This document shows positions 1 through 8,828 of a stretch of 64,000 bases of DNA, piece by piece. The notes beneath the pieces were generated by a model that did not search any database, had not been told where the DNA came from, and saw nothing but the letters and a program-made list of their open reading frames with translations. Every line of letters starts with the position of its first letter. Position 1 is the first letter of the stretch. A program made the position numbers and the translations under genes. This DNA is from VAZQ01 sp963841705 (GTDB lineage Bacteria > Pseudomonadota > Alphaproteobacteria > Rhizobiales > Xanthobacteraceae), in contig CAWJDY010000043.1 of assembly GCA_963841705.1 (NCBI GenBank), positions 54,092-118,091 on the forward strand, in the 5' to 3' direction.

Positions 1-517
1 CGCCGGTCAACCGCGGGCTCAGTCCGAGCGACGGCTCATCCAGCATCATCAGCCGGGGATTGGCAAGAAGGCCGCGCCCGATTGCGAGCATCTGCTGCTC
101 GCCGCCGGACAGAACCGAGGCCGGCAAGTGCCGCCTCGCGCCGAGGTTCGCGAAGCGCTCGTAGATGGCATCGACTTCCGCCTTCACGGCGTGCGCGTCG
201 CGGCGCGCAAACGCGCCCATCAGCAGGTTCTCGTGCACGCTGAGACTCATGATGATGCGGCGGCCTTCGGGAACCAGGCTGAGGTTATGCCGCACCCGCC
301 GGTGCGGCGGCCAATGACTGATATCGATACCGTCGAGAACGACTCTGCCGGCACTGACCGGCGCAAGCCCCATCACCGCCTTGAGCAGAGACGACTTGCC
401 GGCGCCGTTCGCGCCGAGGACGGCGACGATCTCCCCCGCGCCGACTGCAAGCGAAACCCCGCGCACCGCATGAATGCGGCCGTAGCGCACATGCAGCTCC
501 TCGAGCTCAAGACGCAT
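1..517 (-). CDS. livF: Branched-chain amino acid-type ABC transporter ATPase LivF (3' part beyond window)
   Basis: ATP-hydrolysing subunit that would power uptake together with LivG, LivH and LivM at the inner membrane. Translating the minus strand from the ATG at 517 gives MRLELEELHVRYG, a Walker A motif (GANGAGKSS, about residues 35-43), then the ABC signature LSGGEQQ and a Walker B ending in LDEPS before the window edge cuts the gene at about residue 172 of a usual 235 or so. The start overlaps the end of livG by 11 bases, which indicates translational coupling. Family identity is clear; substrate is not, because HAAT-family transporters also carry aromatic acids and amides. Confidence 0.93.
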   Translation of the reverse strand, partial: MRLELEELHVRYGRIHAVRGVSLAVGAGEIVAVLGANGAGKSSLLKAVMGLAPVSAGRVVLDGIDISHWPPHRRVRHNLSLVPEGRRIIMSLSVHENLLMGAFARRDAHAVKAEVDAIYERFANLGARRHLPASVLSGGEQQMLAIGRGLLANPRLMMLDEPSLGLSPRLTG

Positions 518-1304
518 GGCGCCGCTCGCCTGTCTGCGTGGCGTCGGTGCCGAGATAGGCTTCCCGCACCAGCGGGTCCTCGCGGATCTGATCGGGCGTG
601 CCTTCGGCAATGCGGCGGCCGAAATTGAGCACGATCACGTGGGCGCACAGAGCGCCGACGAAATGCATGTCGTGCTCGACGATCAGCATGGTGACGCCGC
701 GCTCCCGGCTGACGGCGGCGAGGCGCTCGCGCAGCAGCTCGGTTTCGCGGGGATTGAGGCCCGCGGCCGGCTCGTCGAGCAGGAGGAGGCGCGGTTTTGC
801 CATCAGCGCGCGAACGAGCTCGACCCGCTTCTGCAAGCCATACGGGAGGCTGCCCACGGCTGCGCGCTCATAGTCGCCAAGGCCGGCATCGGCGAGAGCT
901 GCGCGCGCCTCCTCGCGCCAGCGATTGCGCGGAACGAGATTGACGGGTTGAAGCACGCCGCGCCATCCGCTGTTGCGGCAATGCTGCCCCACGAGCACGT
1001 TCTCGATCGCGCTCAGGTGCGGCATCAGCCGGATGTTCTGAAAGTTGCGTGCGATGCCGTGGTAAATGCGCTGCCGCGACGGAACCGCGCCGATGTCGTT
1101 TCCTTCGAGCAGCATCCGCCCGGCATCGATCGCATAAACGCCGGTGACGAGATTGAACACCGTGGTCTTGCCGGCGCCGTTGGGGCCGATCAGCGCGGTG
1201 CAGGCGCCACGGGGGACGCAGAAGCTGAGATCATCGACGACGCGCAGGCCGCCGAAACTCTTGCTGACGTTCTCGAGCACCAGCATGGGCTGCGAGCTCG
1301 TCAT
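507..1304 (-). CDS. livG: Branched-chain amino acid-type ABC transporter ATPase LivG
   Basis: Second ATPase of the liv-type transporter, 265 residues. The reading frame stays open upstream, but the ATG at 1304 (MTSSQPMLVLENVSKSFGG) fits the family and overlaps the end of livM by four bases. Walker A GPNGAGKTT lies at about residues 40-48, the signature region reads LPYGLQKRVEL, and Walker B is LLLLDEPAAGLNP, a LivG-typical form. The order H-M-G-F on the minus strand with overlapping ends marks one operon. No periplasmic binding protein gene is in view; it may lie beyond the left edge. Confidence 0.93.
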   Translation of the reverse strand: MTSSQPMLVLENVSKSFGGLRVVDDLSFCVPRGACTALIGPNGAGKTTVFNLVTGVYAIDAGRMLLEGNDIGAVPSRQRIYHGIARNFQNIRLMPHLSAIENVLVGQHCRNSGWRGVLQPVNLVPRNRWREEARAALADAGLGDYERAAVGSLPYGLQKRVELVRALMAKPRLLLLDEPAAGLNPRETELLRERLAAVSRERGVTMLIVEHDMHFVGALCAHVIVLNFGRRIAEGTPDQIREDPLVREAYLGTDATQTGERRHAS

Positions 1305-2158
1305 GCCGGCTGCTCCGTGCGTTCGGGCTCGCGGTTGCTGCCAAGCAGGCGTCGCATCTGCGTGCCGGTGACGAGCCCCTGCGGTCGCACCACCATCACC
1401 AGGATCACGATCGCGGCGAACAGCACGTAACGCCATTGCGCGCTGCCGCGCAGCAGCTCCGGGAGCAGCGTGAATACACCAGCGCCAAGCAAGGGTCCAA
1501 GCACGCTTTGGGTCCCCCCGAACAGAACATAAAGTACGATGGAAATGCTCAGCGAAAAGCCGAAATATTGGGCTTCGATATAGCTGAAATGATGAGCATA
1601 AAGGCCGCCGCCGATCCCCGCGAAGCCGGCGCCGAGCGTGAATGCCGCAACCTGAAAGGCGCGCACGTTGAGGCCCATGAGGTCGGCCACGCGCTCGTCA
1701 TCGTGCACCGCAGTGATCGCGATGCCAAAACGCGTGGCGAAGAGGAGCCACACCACGATCATGACGCCCGCGGCGAAAGCAGCGATGGTGGGAAAGCGGA
1801 TGAAGGCGGCAACGGGGTAGCCTGCGGCTCCGCCAACCACCTGCATGTTCAGGATCGAGGCGCGCACGATCTCGCCCAGCGCGAAGGTCGCGAGCGCAAG
1901 ATAGATGCCGCGGGTGCGCAGCACCGGGACGGCGACGGCGAGCGCGATCAGGGCCGCGGCCAGTCCGCCGAGCGCAATGGCGGCAGCCGCGGGAATGGCG
2001 ATATTGTTGCTGAGATACGCGGAGACATAGCCGCCAATGGCGGCAAACCCCGCGATGCCGAGATTGAGCTGCCCAGCTGCGATCGGCAGAAACGCGCCAT
2101 AGGCGAAAACCACGTTGATCGCGAGCAGGACCAGAATGCCTTCAACGTAGCCGCTCAC
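1301..2158 (-). CDS. livM: Branched-chain amino acid-type ABC transporter permease LivM
   Basis: Inner-membrane permease, 285 residues, very hydrophobic with several membrane spans and the LivM-typical segments IYLALATFALGEIVR and AFTLGAGFAGIGGGLYA. I chose the GTG at 2158 (VSGYVEGILVLLAIN) because it overlaps the livH stop in a GTGA arrangement and gives a family-sized protein; the frame stays open upstream only as an antisense-looking extension. The C-terminus ends MVVRPQGLVTGTQMRRLLG and then a short charged tail. It pairs with LivH to form the translocation pore. Confidence 0.9.
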   Translation of the reverse strand: MSGYVEGILVLLAINVVFAYGAFLPIAAGQLNLGIAGFAAIGGYVSAYLSNNIAIPAAAAIALGGLAAALIALAVAVPVLRTRGIYLALATFALGEIVRASILNMQVVGGAAGYPVAAFIRFPTIAAFAAGVMIVVWLLFATRFGIAITAVHDDERVADLMGLNVRAFQVAAFTLGAGFAGIGGGLYAHHFSYIEAQYFGFSLSISIVLYVLFGGTQSVLGPLLGAGVFTLLPELLRGSAQWRYVLFAAIVILVMVVRPQGLVTGTQMRRLLGSNREPERTEQPA

Positions 2159-2997
2159 GCACGCGCTCCCGTGCCGGTCGCGCCGAGCAGGCCGGTGGGG
2201 CGCAGCATCAGAATGACAAGGAGCAGGCCGTACACGGAGATATCGACGAAGTCGGCGCCGAAGAGGTCGATGGATACGACCTCCGCCCATCCGATGATGA
2301 GGCCGCCGACGATGGCGCCCCAGGTGCTGCCCATGCCGCCGACCACCATTGCGGAAATTCCCTTGAGCCCCAGCGCTTCGCCCATGAAAGGATCCACCTG
2401 ACGGTAGTTGACGGCAAACAGAACGCCGCCGAGCGCGGCGAAAACCCCGCTGATCAGAAACACGATCGGCACGATGCGGTGAATGTCGACGCCGAGAAGG
2501 AGCGCGGTGTCGGCGTCCTCGGCAATGGTGCGCAGCGCGCGCCCCAGCCGGGTCCTGGCAAGGACGAGCGAGAGCCCAGCGATCAGCACGATCGACAGGA
2601 TCAGGCCGACGAGCTGCGGCACGCTGACGACGAGACCTTTGACGCGCCAATCGGTGGCGGCAAAAAGACGCGGGATGCTCTGCAGGTCGGAGCCCCAATA
2701 CGCCACCGCGAGATTCTCGAACAGAATGAGGAAGGCCATGGAGCTCACGAGCGGGACGAATTCCTCCGCCTTGCGCATCCAGCGCCAGGTGAAAAGCTCG
2801 ACCGCAAGCGAGGCGCCGGCCCCCACAATGAGCGCGCCGCCGGCGGCAAGCGGCCAGGGGACTGCGTTGCGCACCAGCGCCCAGGTCAGCATGCCGCCGA
2901 TCATGAACAGCCCGGGAATGCTGAAATTGAGAAATCGCAGGACGCCGATGCCGAGCGTCAGGGCGACGGCGACCATGGCGTAGATGGAGCCGAGCAT
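2155..2997 (-). CDS. livH: Branched-chain amino acid-type ABC transporter permease LivH
   Basis: Inner-membrane permease partner of LivM; 280 residues from the ATG at 2997 (MLGSIYAMVAVALTLGIGVLRFLNF, a LivH hallmark). The family normally has about ten residues before MLGSIYA, and the upstream frame does encode a fitting SQQIVNGL, but no ATG, GTG or TTG is present there, so either the protein is slightly short or an unusual start codon is used. Other family features seen are MGEALGLKGISAMVVGGMGS and the hydrophobic C-terminus. The EthD-like gene ends about 75 bases upstream in the same orientation. Confidence 0.88.
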   Translation of the reverse strand: MLGSIYAMVAVALTLGIGVLRFLNFSIPGLFMIGGMLTWALVRNAVPWPLAAGGALIVGAGASLAVELFTWRWMRKAEEFVPLVSSMAFLILFENLAVAYWGSDLQSIPRLFAATDWRVKGLVVSVPQLVGLILSIVLIAGLSLVLARTRLGRALRTIAEDADTALLLGVDIHRIVPIVFLISGVFAALGGVLFAVNYRQVDPFMGEALGLKGISAMVVGGMGSTWGAIVGGLIIGWAEVVSIDLFGADFVDISVYGLLLVILMLRPTGLLGATGTGARA

Positions 2998-3073
2998 CAG
3001 GCCGTTGACGATCTGCTGGGAGAAAATGGCAGCCCTCTCGATCCGATCGCCAACGAGCGCACGCCGGCTGCGA

Positions 3074-3403
3074 TCAGAATACCAGCTTGACGATCATGGC
3101 CTCATGCGTCAGTTCGCCGTCGAACGGCGGAAATTTGTGAAAATCATCACGTGCTTGCCGGCGTGCGTCTGAGCGCAGCGCCGTGTTGAGATCGCTCGCG
3201 CTGTCGAATTGCATCTGCGCGAGCAGGAAAGTATCGCCGCGCCGCACCGGAAACGGATCGCTTGAGGCAACGGGGCGATGCAGGATGAGCGAACGGATGC
3301 CGGGAAAGCGCCGCAGCAGCGCGGCGTGCTCTCCCTCGTAATAGGCGTGAAACGCCTCCGGATCGCTCGCAGAGCCGCGATATCTCACGAAATACGAGAT
3401 CAT
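3074..3403 (-). CDS. EthD-family (dimeric alpha/beta barrel) protein
   Basis: Small 109-residue protein. It begins MISYFVRYRGSASDPEAFHAYYEGEHAALLRRFPGI, matching the EthD pattern of a beta strand, a short insertion and an FxxYYxxxHxxLxxxxPG-like helix. EthD proteins form dimeric ferredoxin-like barrels and accompany degradation enzymes; the exact chemistry is generally unknown. It lies between livH and a carboxymuconolactone-decarboxylase-like gene, all on the minus strand, so it probably belongs to a catabolic operon for an aromatic or related acid taken up by the Liv-type transporter. Confidence 0.8.
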   Translation of the reverse strand: MISYFVRYRGSASDPEAFHAYYEGEHAALLRRFPGIRSLILHRPVASSDPFPVRRGDTFLLAQMQFDSASDLNTALRSDARRQARDDFHKFPPFDGELTHEAMIVKLVF

Positions 3404-3410
3404 GCCGCCG

Positions 3411-4043
3411 CTAGAGATTGACGTATCCCGTATCGCGCAGCAGGGTGGACTCCACCGGGATGTGCAGGCTGTCGTGCACGGTGTTGTAGAACTTCCAGAA
3501 GCCGACCAGACATGCGAGCTCCACGATCTGCGGCGGCGTCAAGTGCTGCTTCAGCCGTTGCAGGAGCTCGTCCGGCACCGAGGTCGGATCTTCGGAAGCC
3601 GACCGGACGTAATCGAAGCACACCTGCTCCATCTCGTTTGCCGGCGAGTAGGCGCCGGTGATGATGTCTTGCAGCTCTTCCTCGCTCAGCTCCCAGCCTT
3701 CGAACCCCTGCTCCTTCGGCTTTTTCAGCATGGAACAGCTGTGCGCGGTGCAGTAGGCGCAGCCGTTGATGACGCAGGCAACCGCCGCGAGCTTGCGCTT
3801 GAGCAGCTGATCGAGCGTCGAGGACGGATCGCGCATGACGTTGCTGTTGAGCTTCCAGAGCGTCTCGGCAATCTCCGGACGATGCGCGTAGAGCTTGAGC
3901 GCATTGGGCAGGAATCCCATGCGTTTCTTGTAAGGCTCGACCACGGGCTTAAGCCGCGGGTCGAACTCCGCCTCGGGCATGTAGGGAATGAACGGCTCGG
4001 CCTCGAAAAGAACCTTGGGCTTGGGCGGCGTGATGGCATCCAT
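3411..4043 (-). CDS. Carboxymuconolactone decarboxylase/AhpD-like protein
   Basis: 210-residue alpha-helical protein starting at the ATG 4043 (MDAITPPKPKVLFEAEP); the frame runs on upstream inside ubiD but that is antisense-type noise. The core ALKLYAHRPEIAETLWKLNSNVM followed by VINGCAYCTAHSCSML carries the CxxC...H motif (CAYCTAH) of AhpD/CMD proteins, where the two cysteines and histidine support peroxidase or decarboxylase-like chemistry. It starts 12 bases after the ubiD stop, and its stop lies 8 bases before the EthD-like start, consistent with one transcript. Confidence 0.85.
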   Translation of the reverse strand: MDAITPPKPKVLFEAEPFIPYMPEAEFDPRLKPVVEPYKKRMGFLPNALKLYAHRPEIAETLWKLNSNVMRDPSSTLDQLLKRKLAAVACVINGCAYCTAHSCSMLKKPKEQGFEGWELSEEELQDIITGAYSPANEMEQVCFDYVRSASEDPTSVPDELLQRLKQHLTPPQIVELACLVGFWKFYNTVHDSLHIPVESTLLRDTGYVNL

Positions 4044-4054
4044 GATGTCCTCCT

Positions 4055-5464
4055 TCAGAGATAATCGGCGAGCTTGACCTTGCCCCAGTTGCGCGGCCAT
4101 GCCCGTTCGAAGTCCGCGGGATCGTGGCGCGATTTGGCGGTGGCATCGATCCCCATCTTGCCGACGATGCGCCAGGGATACTGTCCTTCGAGCGGACGCG
4201 CCGAGGGATCGTAGGGCGACCCGCGCGTATTCGGCACCACGATCACGTCGCGGGCCGGGTCGCAGCGCGTCGCGATGGCATGATAAACGTCGCCAGGATT
4301 GTCGAGATCGGTATCCGGCGACACCGCGACCACGAGCTTGGTGTTGAGCCAGGGCGCACCCATCGCCAGCATCAAAGCGTCGTTGACCATGCCTTCGCGC
4401 GGATAGTCGAACTGGATGATGCAGGAGAGCGCCGCGCCCCAGGTCGGGAAGCGCACGTCCTTGACGGCAAGTCCGATCTCGCTCAGCCGATTGTACAACA
4501 CCGCCTCGTGACACAGCCGCGGCAGCGGCTGGTGGTCGGTATCGGGACAGGTCTGGTGATTACGATAGATCGGCCGGTCGCCGCGCATGGTGATGGCGGT
4601 AATCTCGACCTCCGGCAGGTTCTCGTAGTGCGGCAGATTGTACATCGAGGGCGAAGTGACGTCGCCGACCTTGAACTTTTCCTTGAGGTTCACGTGCCCC
4701 TCGACCACAATCTCGGCTTCCGCGGGAACATTGATCTCCAGCGTCTCGCAAGGAACCATCTCGACATCACGATCCATGATGGTGCCGACCATCTCCATCT
4801 CGCCCCAGGCGTCCATGTGCAGGCCGGAGAAATTGGCCATGATCTCGTAGGCCGGCGGCACGCCGAATACGAACGCGATCGGCATCTCGTCCCGGCCCAT
4901 CTCGCGGTACTTCCCCATGATGACGTGCGAGTGCGGCGTGACGAAGCTGATGAGACCGCGGCGCGGACCGACCGCGTGGGTGCCGGCGTGGCAGGAATTA
5001 TAGAAGCCGGTCTCGGGATCGCGGATGATGTTCATGGCGGTGACGTAGGGTGCTGCGTCCTTGTCCTTGTGAAAGGGGATCGGCAGCTCCGTCCAGTCTG
5101 CCTCGTTATGAAGCTTGACCACTTCCTTCACCGGCCCGCTCTTGACCGGCTTCAGTCCGCGCGGCGGCTGACGCAGCCGGAAGGCGAGCGTGCGCAAGTA
5201 ATTCTCCGGCGTTGTTCCCAGCGCGCGCGCCTGCGCGCGCCGCGTCTTCACCAGGATGTCGCACAGCCTGAAGCCTGGCTTCTCAACGATATTCTCGAAC
5301 ACGATCGGCTGGTCGCTCTGGGCGGAGAGCGCGCCGATATCGGCCATGTGGACCGGCTTGGTGATGCGCGTGACGATGTCGCCATTGCTGGCGAGAAAGC
5401 CGCGCAGCGAGGCATCGAGCGGCTTTCCAGGCGGCGGTGGCCGGTGGCTGACGGAGAGCGCCAT
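4055..5464 (-). CDS. UbiD-family decarboxylase
   Basis: 469-residue protein of the UbiD family, enzymes that use prenylated FMN to (de)carboxylate aromatic and unsaturated acids. Recognisable stretches are DWTELPIPFHKDKDAAPYVTA, GFYNSCHAGTHAVGPRRG, PIAFVFGVPPAYEIMA, EVEITAITMRGDRPIYR and QTCPDTDHQPLPRL, all typical of the catalytic domain. It is the first gene of a minus-strand run ubiD, CMD-like, EthD-like, livHMGF. No UbiX-type flavin prenyltransferase is in the window, so the cofactor would come from elsewhere. The substrate is an inference from context: an aromatic carboxylate imported by the adjacent transporter. Confidence 0.9.
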   Translation of the reverse strand: MALSVSHRPPPPGKPLDASLRGFLASNGDIVTRITKPVHMADIGALSAQSDQPIVFENIVEKPGFRLCDILVKTRRAQARALGTTPENYLRTLAFRLRQPPRGLKPVKSGPVKEVVKLHNEADWTELPIPFHKDKDAAPYVTAMNIIRDPETGFYNSCHAGTHAVGPRRGLISFVTPHSHVIMGKYREMGRDEMPIAFVFGVPPAYEIMANFSGLHMDAWGEMEMVGTIMDRDVEMVPCETLEINVPAEAEIVVEGHVNLKEKFKVGDVTSPSMYNLPHYENLPEVEITAITMRGDRPIYRNHQTCPDTDHQPLPRLCHEAVLYNRLSEIGLAVKDVRFPTWGAALSCIIQFDYPREGMVNDALMLAMGAPWLNTKLVVAVSPDTDLDNPGDVYHAIATRCDPARDVIVVPNTRGSPYDPSARPLEGQYPWRIVGKMGIDATAKSRHDPADFERAWPRNWGKVKLADYL

Positions 5465-5680
5465 CGCGATCCTCCATTTGCTTGAACACCTTTAGTAGCC
5501 GACCTAGCCGAGTCAAGGCGCAGGAGGACGCGGGAAGCGCGCAGTTGAGGCATCCCCTCGCTGAGGTTTGCCTCCTTGTCGCTGCGTGTCGGTCGCCTAT
5601 GTAGCCTTGGTGTCAACCCTGCAACGGAGATGCGCTGCCATGGCGAGCACACGCATGCCGCAGCGGCAAGGAAACCTGAA

Positions 5681-6586
5681 ATGTCCATTCGACCTGTCAA
5701 ACGCATCGTCCAATCCACGCCGGCGATCGAGGGTGCCGGAGTGAAGCTGCGCCGCGCCTTCGGCTTCGGGAACACCAGCGAGCTTGATCCCTTTCTGCTG
5801 CTCGATGATTTTCGCAACGACCGTCCCGAGGACTATCGCGCCGGTTTCCCCTGGCATCCCCATCGCGGCATCGAGACCATCACCTATGTGCTGGCGGGGA
5901 CAGTGGAGCACGGCGACAGCCTGGGCAATCGCGGCAGGCTCGGAGCGGGCGACGTCCAGTGGATGACGGCGGGCAGCGGCATTCTCCACCAGGAAATGCC
6001 GCAGGGCGACGCGCAGGGGCGCATGCACGGATTTCAGCTGTGGGCGAACCTGCCCTCCTGCCTGAAAATGACGCCCCCGCGCTATCAGGACATCAAGGCT
6101 GCGGAGATCGCCGAGATCACCGATGACGACGGCACCAGGGTGCGGGTGATCTGCGGCGAGTTCCGGGGCAAGCGCGGCCCGGTCGAAGGGGTCGCCGCCG
6201 ACCCGCGCTATCTCGACGTGCTCGTGCCGCCGGGGCGACGCAAGATCTTGCCGGTCGAGACCGAGCGGCATGCCTTCGCCTATGTGTTCGAGGGCTCCGG
6301 CAGCTTCCGCTCCGCATCCGAGCCATTCGGCGTGCTGACAGAGAAGGACGGCAATGGCGCGGAGGCGTTGGTGCGCGAGCGCACGGGCAATCGCTCATTG
6401 GTGCTCTTCGACAGCGGCGACGAGGTGACCGTCACCGCCGGAGACGATGGCATCCGGTTCCTGCTGGTCTCGGGGAAACCAATCGAGGAGCCCGTGGCCT
6501 GGTACGGTCCGATCGTGATGAACACCCAGGCCGAGCTCCAGCGGGCGATAGCCGAGCTGCGCGACGGCAGCTTCATTAAACAGTAG
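5681..6586 (+). CDS. Pirin family protein
   Basis: 301-residue bicupin protein. The ATG at 5681 (MSIRPVKRIVQSTPAIEGAG) is preceded by AAGGA at good spacing; the open frame upstream lacks family similarity. Pirin signatures are clear: DPFLLLDDFRND, GFPWHPHRGIETITYVLAG, HGDSLGN and MTAGSGILHQEMP, supplying the metal-binding histidines and glutamate of the N-terminal cupin. Bacterial pirins have been linked to quercetin dioxygenase activity and to regulation of central metabolism; which applies here cannot be told. It is divergent from ubiD with a roughly 210-base gap. Confidence 0.92.
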   Translation: MSIRPVKRIVQSTPAIEGAGVKLRRAFGFGNTSELDPFLLLDDFRNDRPEDYRAGFPWHPHRGIETITYVLAGTVEHGDSLGNRGRLGAGDVQWMTAGSGILHQEMPQGDAQGRMHGFQLWANLPSCLKMTPPRYQDIKAAEIAEITDDDGTRVRVICGEFRGKRGPVEGVAADPRYLDVLVPPGRRKILPVETERHAFAYVFEGSGSFRSASEPFGVLTEKDGNGAEALVRERTGNRSLVLFDSGDEVTVTAGDDGIRFLLVSGKPIEEPVAWYGPIVMNTQAELQRAIAELRDGSFIKQ

Positions 6587-6734
6587 CCCGCGGATTGAGC
6601 ATCCTCTCGTCACGGCCGGGCTCGTCCCGGTCAATTCGCTCTAGGCTCCACTTCTCGTTCTCTCATTCACGGAATTCTGAAAATGATCTAGGCTCTCCCG
6701 GCAGGTACTGGCCTGCAAGCCGGGAGGAAACGCC

Positions 6735-7973
6735 ATGGACCTGATTGCCGACCGCGGCCGTCGTGTTGCCATCGAGGAGCTCAACACCAGCCGCCTGCTC
6801 GCGCATGCGAGGAAACAGGCGCAGCAGCGCCGGCTCGATGATGTCCTCATCGTCGATGTCGATGCGCATCATTACGAGAACGAGTGCGTGGACGAGTTTC
6901 TCCCGTTCATGGAGAACGACGTTCTGCGCCAGCTCACGGTTTCCGGCCGCAGCAAGGGCCGTGGCAGCGCAATCCCAAGCCCGGCGACGGGATTTCAGGA
7001 CATGGGCGGCCGCATCACGCGCTATCCGCTGCGCGCATCGGAAAAGACGGGACGCACCCAGCTGCGCGACGTGGAGCTGGGGCAGCGCTGGATGGACGCC
7101 ATGAGCGTCGATTACTCATGCCTGTTTCCGACCTTGATGCTCGCCATCGGCTTGCATCCCGATGCGCAAATGGAGGTCGAGCTGTGCTGGGCCTACAATC
7201 GCTGGCTCACGGAAAAGGCGCTGCCGGAGGCGGGCGGGCGCTTGTACTCGATGCTCACGCTGCCGCTCTCGGACCCCGATGCCTGCATGCGGCAGATCGA
7301 GACCTTCGGCGGGCGCAAATACGTGACCGGCTTCATGATCACCTGCGTGCGCTCGCTGCCGATTCATCACAATGCCCACATGAAGATATTCCGCGCGCTG
7401 GAAGAGCGCGGTCTGGCGCTCTCCTTTCATTCCGCCATCAACCCGACCGAGCCGGTGTTCAAGAGCCTCAACCGTTTCGCCTCGGTGCACGGGCTGGGCT
7501 TTCCGTTCTACAACATCCTGCATGCGACCAACTGGGTCACCAACGGGCTCGGCGAGCGCTTTCCCAGGCTTCCGGTGATCTGGATCGAAGGAGGCCTGGC
7601 CTGGGTGCCGTTCCTGATGCAGCGGCTCGATCATGAATTCATGCTGCGCAGCTCCGAGTATCCGCTCCTGAAGAAGAAGCCGAGCGATTACATGCGCGAC
7701 ATGTACTATGCCTCCCAGCCGATGGAGGCCGAGAACATGCGGGCGCTGGAGTGCACGCTGGAGATGATCGATGCGCAAGATCATCTGCTCTATGCCTCCG
7801 ACTATCCGCACTGGGATTTCGATCTGCCGTGCCGGATCTGGGATCTGCCCTTCCTGTCGGAAAAGGCCAAGCACAAGATCCTCGGCGGCACCGCGGCGCG
7901 GCTCTTCAAGCTGCCGCCGCGCACCGCCGAGCAGAAGAAGAATCTGCAGCGCTTCGGCAATCTGGCGGCGTAA
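6735..7973 (+). CDS. Amidohydrolase-2 family (ACMSD-like) metal-dependent hydrolase/decarboxylase
   Basis: 412-residue protein with GGGAGG-like ribosome binding site before ATG 6735. The N-terminal metal motif is altered to VDVDAHHYEN (the family usually has DxHxH), later histidines occur in LSFHSAIN and LHATNW, and the C-terminal YASDYPHWDFD matches the conserved metal/catalytic aspartate region of ACMSD-like amidohydrolases. These enzymes hydrolyse or decarboxylate ring-cleavage products; together with the neighbouring UbiD and pirin genes it suggests degradation of cyclic acids. The substrate is unknown. Confidence 0.87.
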   Translation: MDLIADRGRRVAIEELNTSRLLAHARKQAQQRRLDDVLIVDVDAHHYENECVDEFLPFMENDVLRQLTVSGRSKGRGSAIPSPATGFQDMGGRITRYPLRASEKTGRTQLRDVELGQRWMDAMSVDYSCLFPTLMLAIGLHPDAQMEVELCWAYNRWLTEKALPEAGGRLYSMLTLPLSDPDACMRQIETFGGRKYVTGFMITCVRSLPIHHNAHMKIFRALEERGLALSFHSAINPTEPVFKSLNRFASVHGLGFPFYNILHATNWVTNGLGERFPRLPVIWIEGGLAWVPFLMQRLDHEFMLRSSEYPLLKKKPSDYMRDMYYASQPMEAENMRALECTLEMIDAQDHLLYASDYPHWDFDLPCRIWDLPFLSEKAKHKILGGTAARLFKLPPRTAEQKKNLQRFGNLAA

Positions 7974-8031
7974 GTCGCCCTGAGACGAGGTGATTGCGAT
8001 GGCCAAGATCGACCTGGAGTAGAGTGCATCA

Positions 8032-8700
8032 GTGCACGGCCGGAAAACGCCACTCAAGCTAGCCATTCTCACAGCAGTCTCAGCGATTGCGTATCTCGGG
8101 CTTGCGATTCTCGGCTGGGGCGGCTTTGCCGCCTTCTTCTCGCATCCGCCTCTGATTGCGTTGACGATCGTGGCATGCCTGCTGTTCGCGATTGCGCCGT
8201 TCAGCGGCGGCAATATCAGCCCTGGCGAGCGGGAGGATCGCTCGAACCGCTGGGTGCTGCCTGTGTTCGGCGCGCTCGGGCTGCTGAGCGCGTGGCTGCC
8301 GGCCTACACGGACCGGCACGAATTCTGGACCATTGATGGCGATGGGATGCGCTGGATTGGCGTTGTCCTGTTCGCAGCCGGCGGCGCCCTGCGGATGTGG
8401 CCGGTATTCGTGCTCGGCCAGCGTTTCAGCGGCCTGGTGGCGATCCAGCCGGGGCACGAGCTCGTCACCACCCGCGTTTACGGCGTCATCCGCCACCCCA
8501 GCTATCTCGGATTGCTCATCAGCTCATTGGGCTGGGCGCTGGCGTTCCGTTCCGGTGTGGGCGTGCTCCTTGCCGCTTGCATGTTGCCTGCGCTCCTCGC
8601 GCGCATGCGCGCCGAGGAGAACCTGCTGCGCTCCCATTTCGGCGCGCAGTACGATGCTTACCGCGCCCGCACCTCGCGGCTGATCCCCGGCGTTTACTGA
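8032..8700 (+). CDS. Isoprenylcysteine carboxyl methyltransferase/NnrU-like membrane protein
   Basis: 222-residue integral membrane protein with about five hydrophobic segments, start GTG at 8032. The C-terminal part, GHELVTTRVYGVIRHPSYLGLLISSLGWAL followed by ARMRAEENLLRSHFGAQYDAYRARTSRLIPGVY, is the signature of the ICMT/PEMT-like family (RHPxYxG, then E-E and the Y-Y-xR-T-xRLIP tail) that binds S-adenosylmethionine at the membrane. In bacteria the acceptor is usually unknown. Just upstream (7999-8022) a seven-codon frame MAKIDLE with a GAGG sequence precedes it; this may be a leader or chance. Confidence 0.85.
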   Translation: MHGRKTPLKLAILTAVSAIAYLGLAILGWGGFAAFFSHPPLIALTIVACLLFAIAPFSGGNISPGEREDRSNRWVLPVFGALGLLSAWLPAYTDRHEFWTIDGDGMRWIGVVLFAAGGALRMWPVFVLGQRFSGLVAIQPGHELVTTRVYGVIRHPSYLGLLISSLGWALAFRSGVGVLLAACMLPALLARMRAEENLLRSHFGAQYDAYRARTSRLIPGVY

Positions 8701-8828
8701 GCACGGCCGATCACGCCGGACAACTTGATCGATTTTGCTGGAGTGAATTTCGCCAGCTCGACGCCTTGTCCCTGGTCTTACCTTGAGCTGTTTGCAACTA
8801 GAGCATTTCCCGCTCATGTTGATACATA

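Noticed and set aside
507..3090. Long plus-strand open frames opposite livGMH (for example 516-1430, 1436-2401, 2479-3090)
   Set aside because: They are antisense shadows caused by high GC at third positions; products are low in hydrophobic order and match nothing, while the minus strand has clear transporter motifs.
7999..8022. Seven-codon leader peptide before the methyltransferase-like gene
   Set aside because: A GAGG and ATG are present but nothing suggests attenuation; too short to support.
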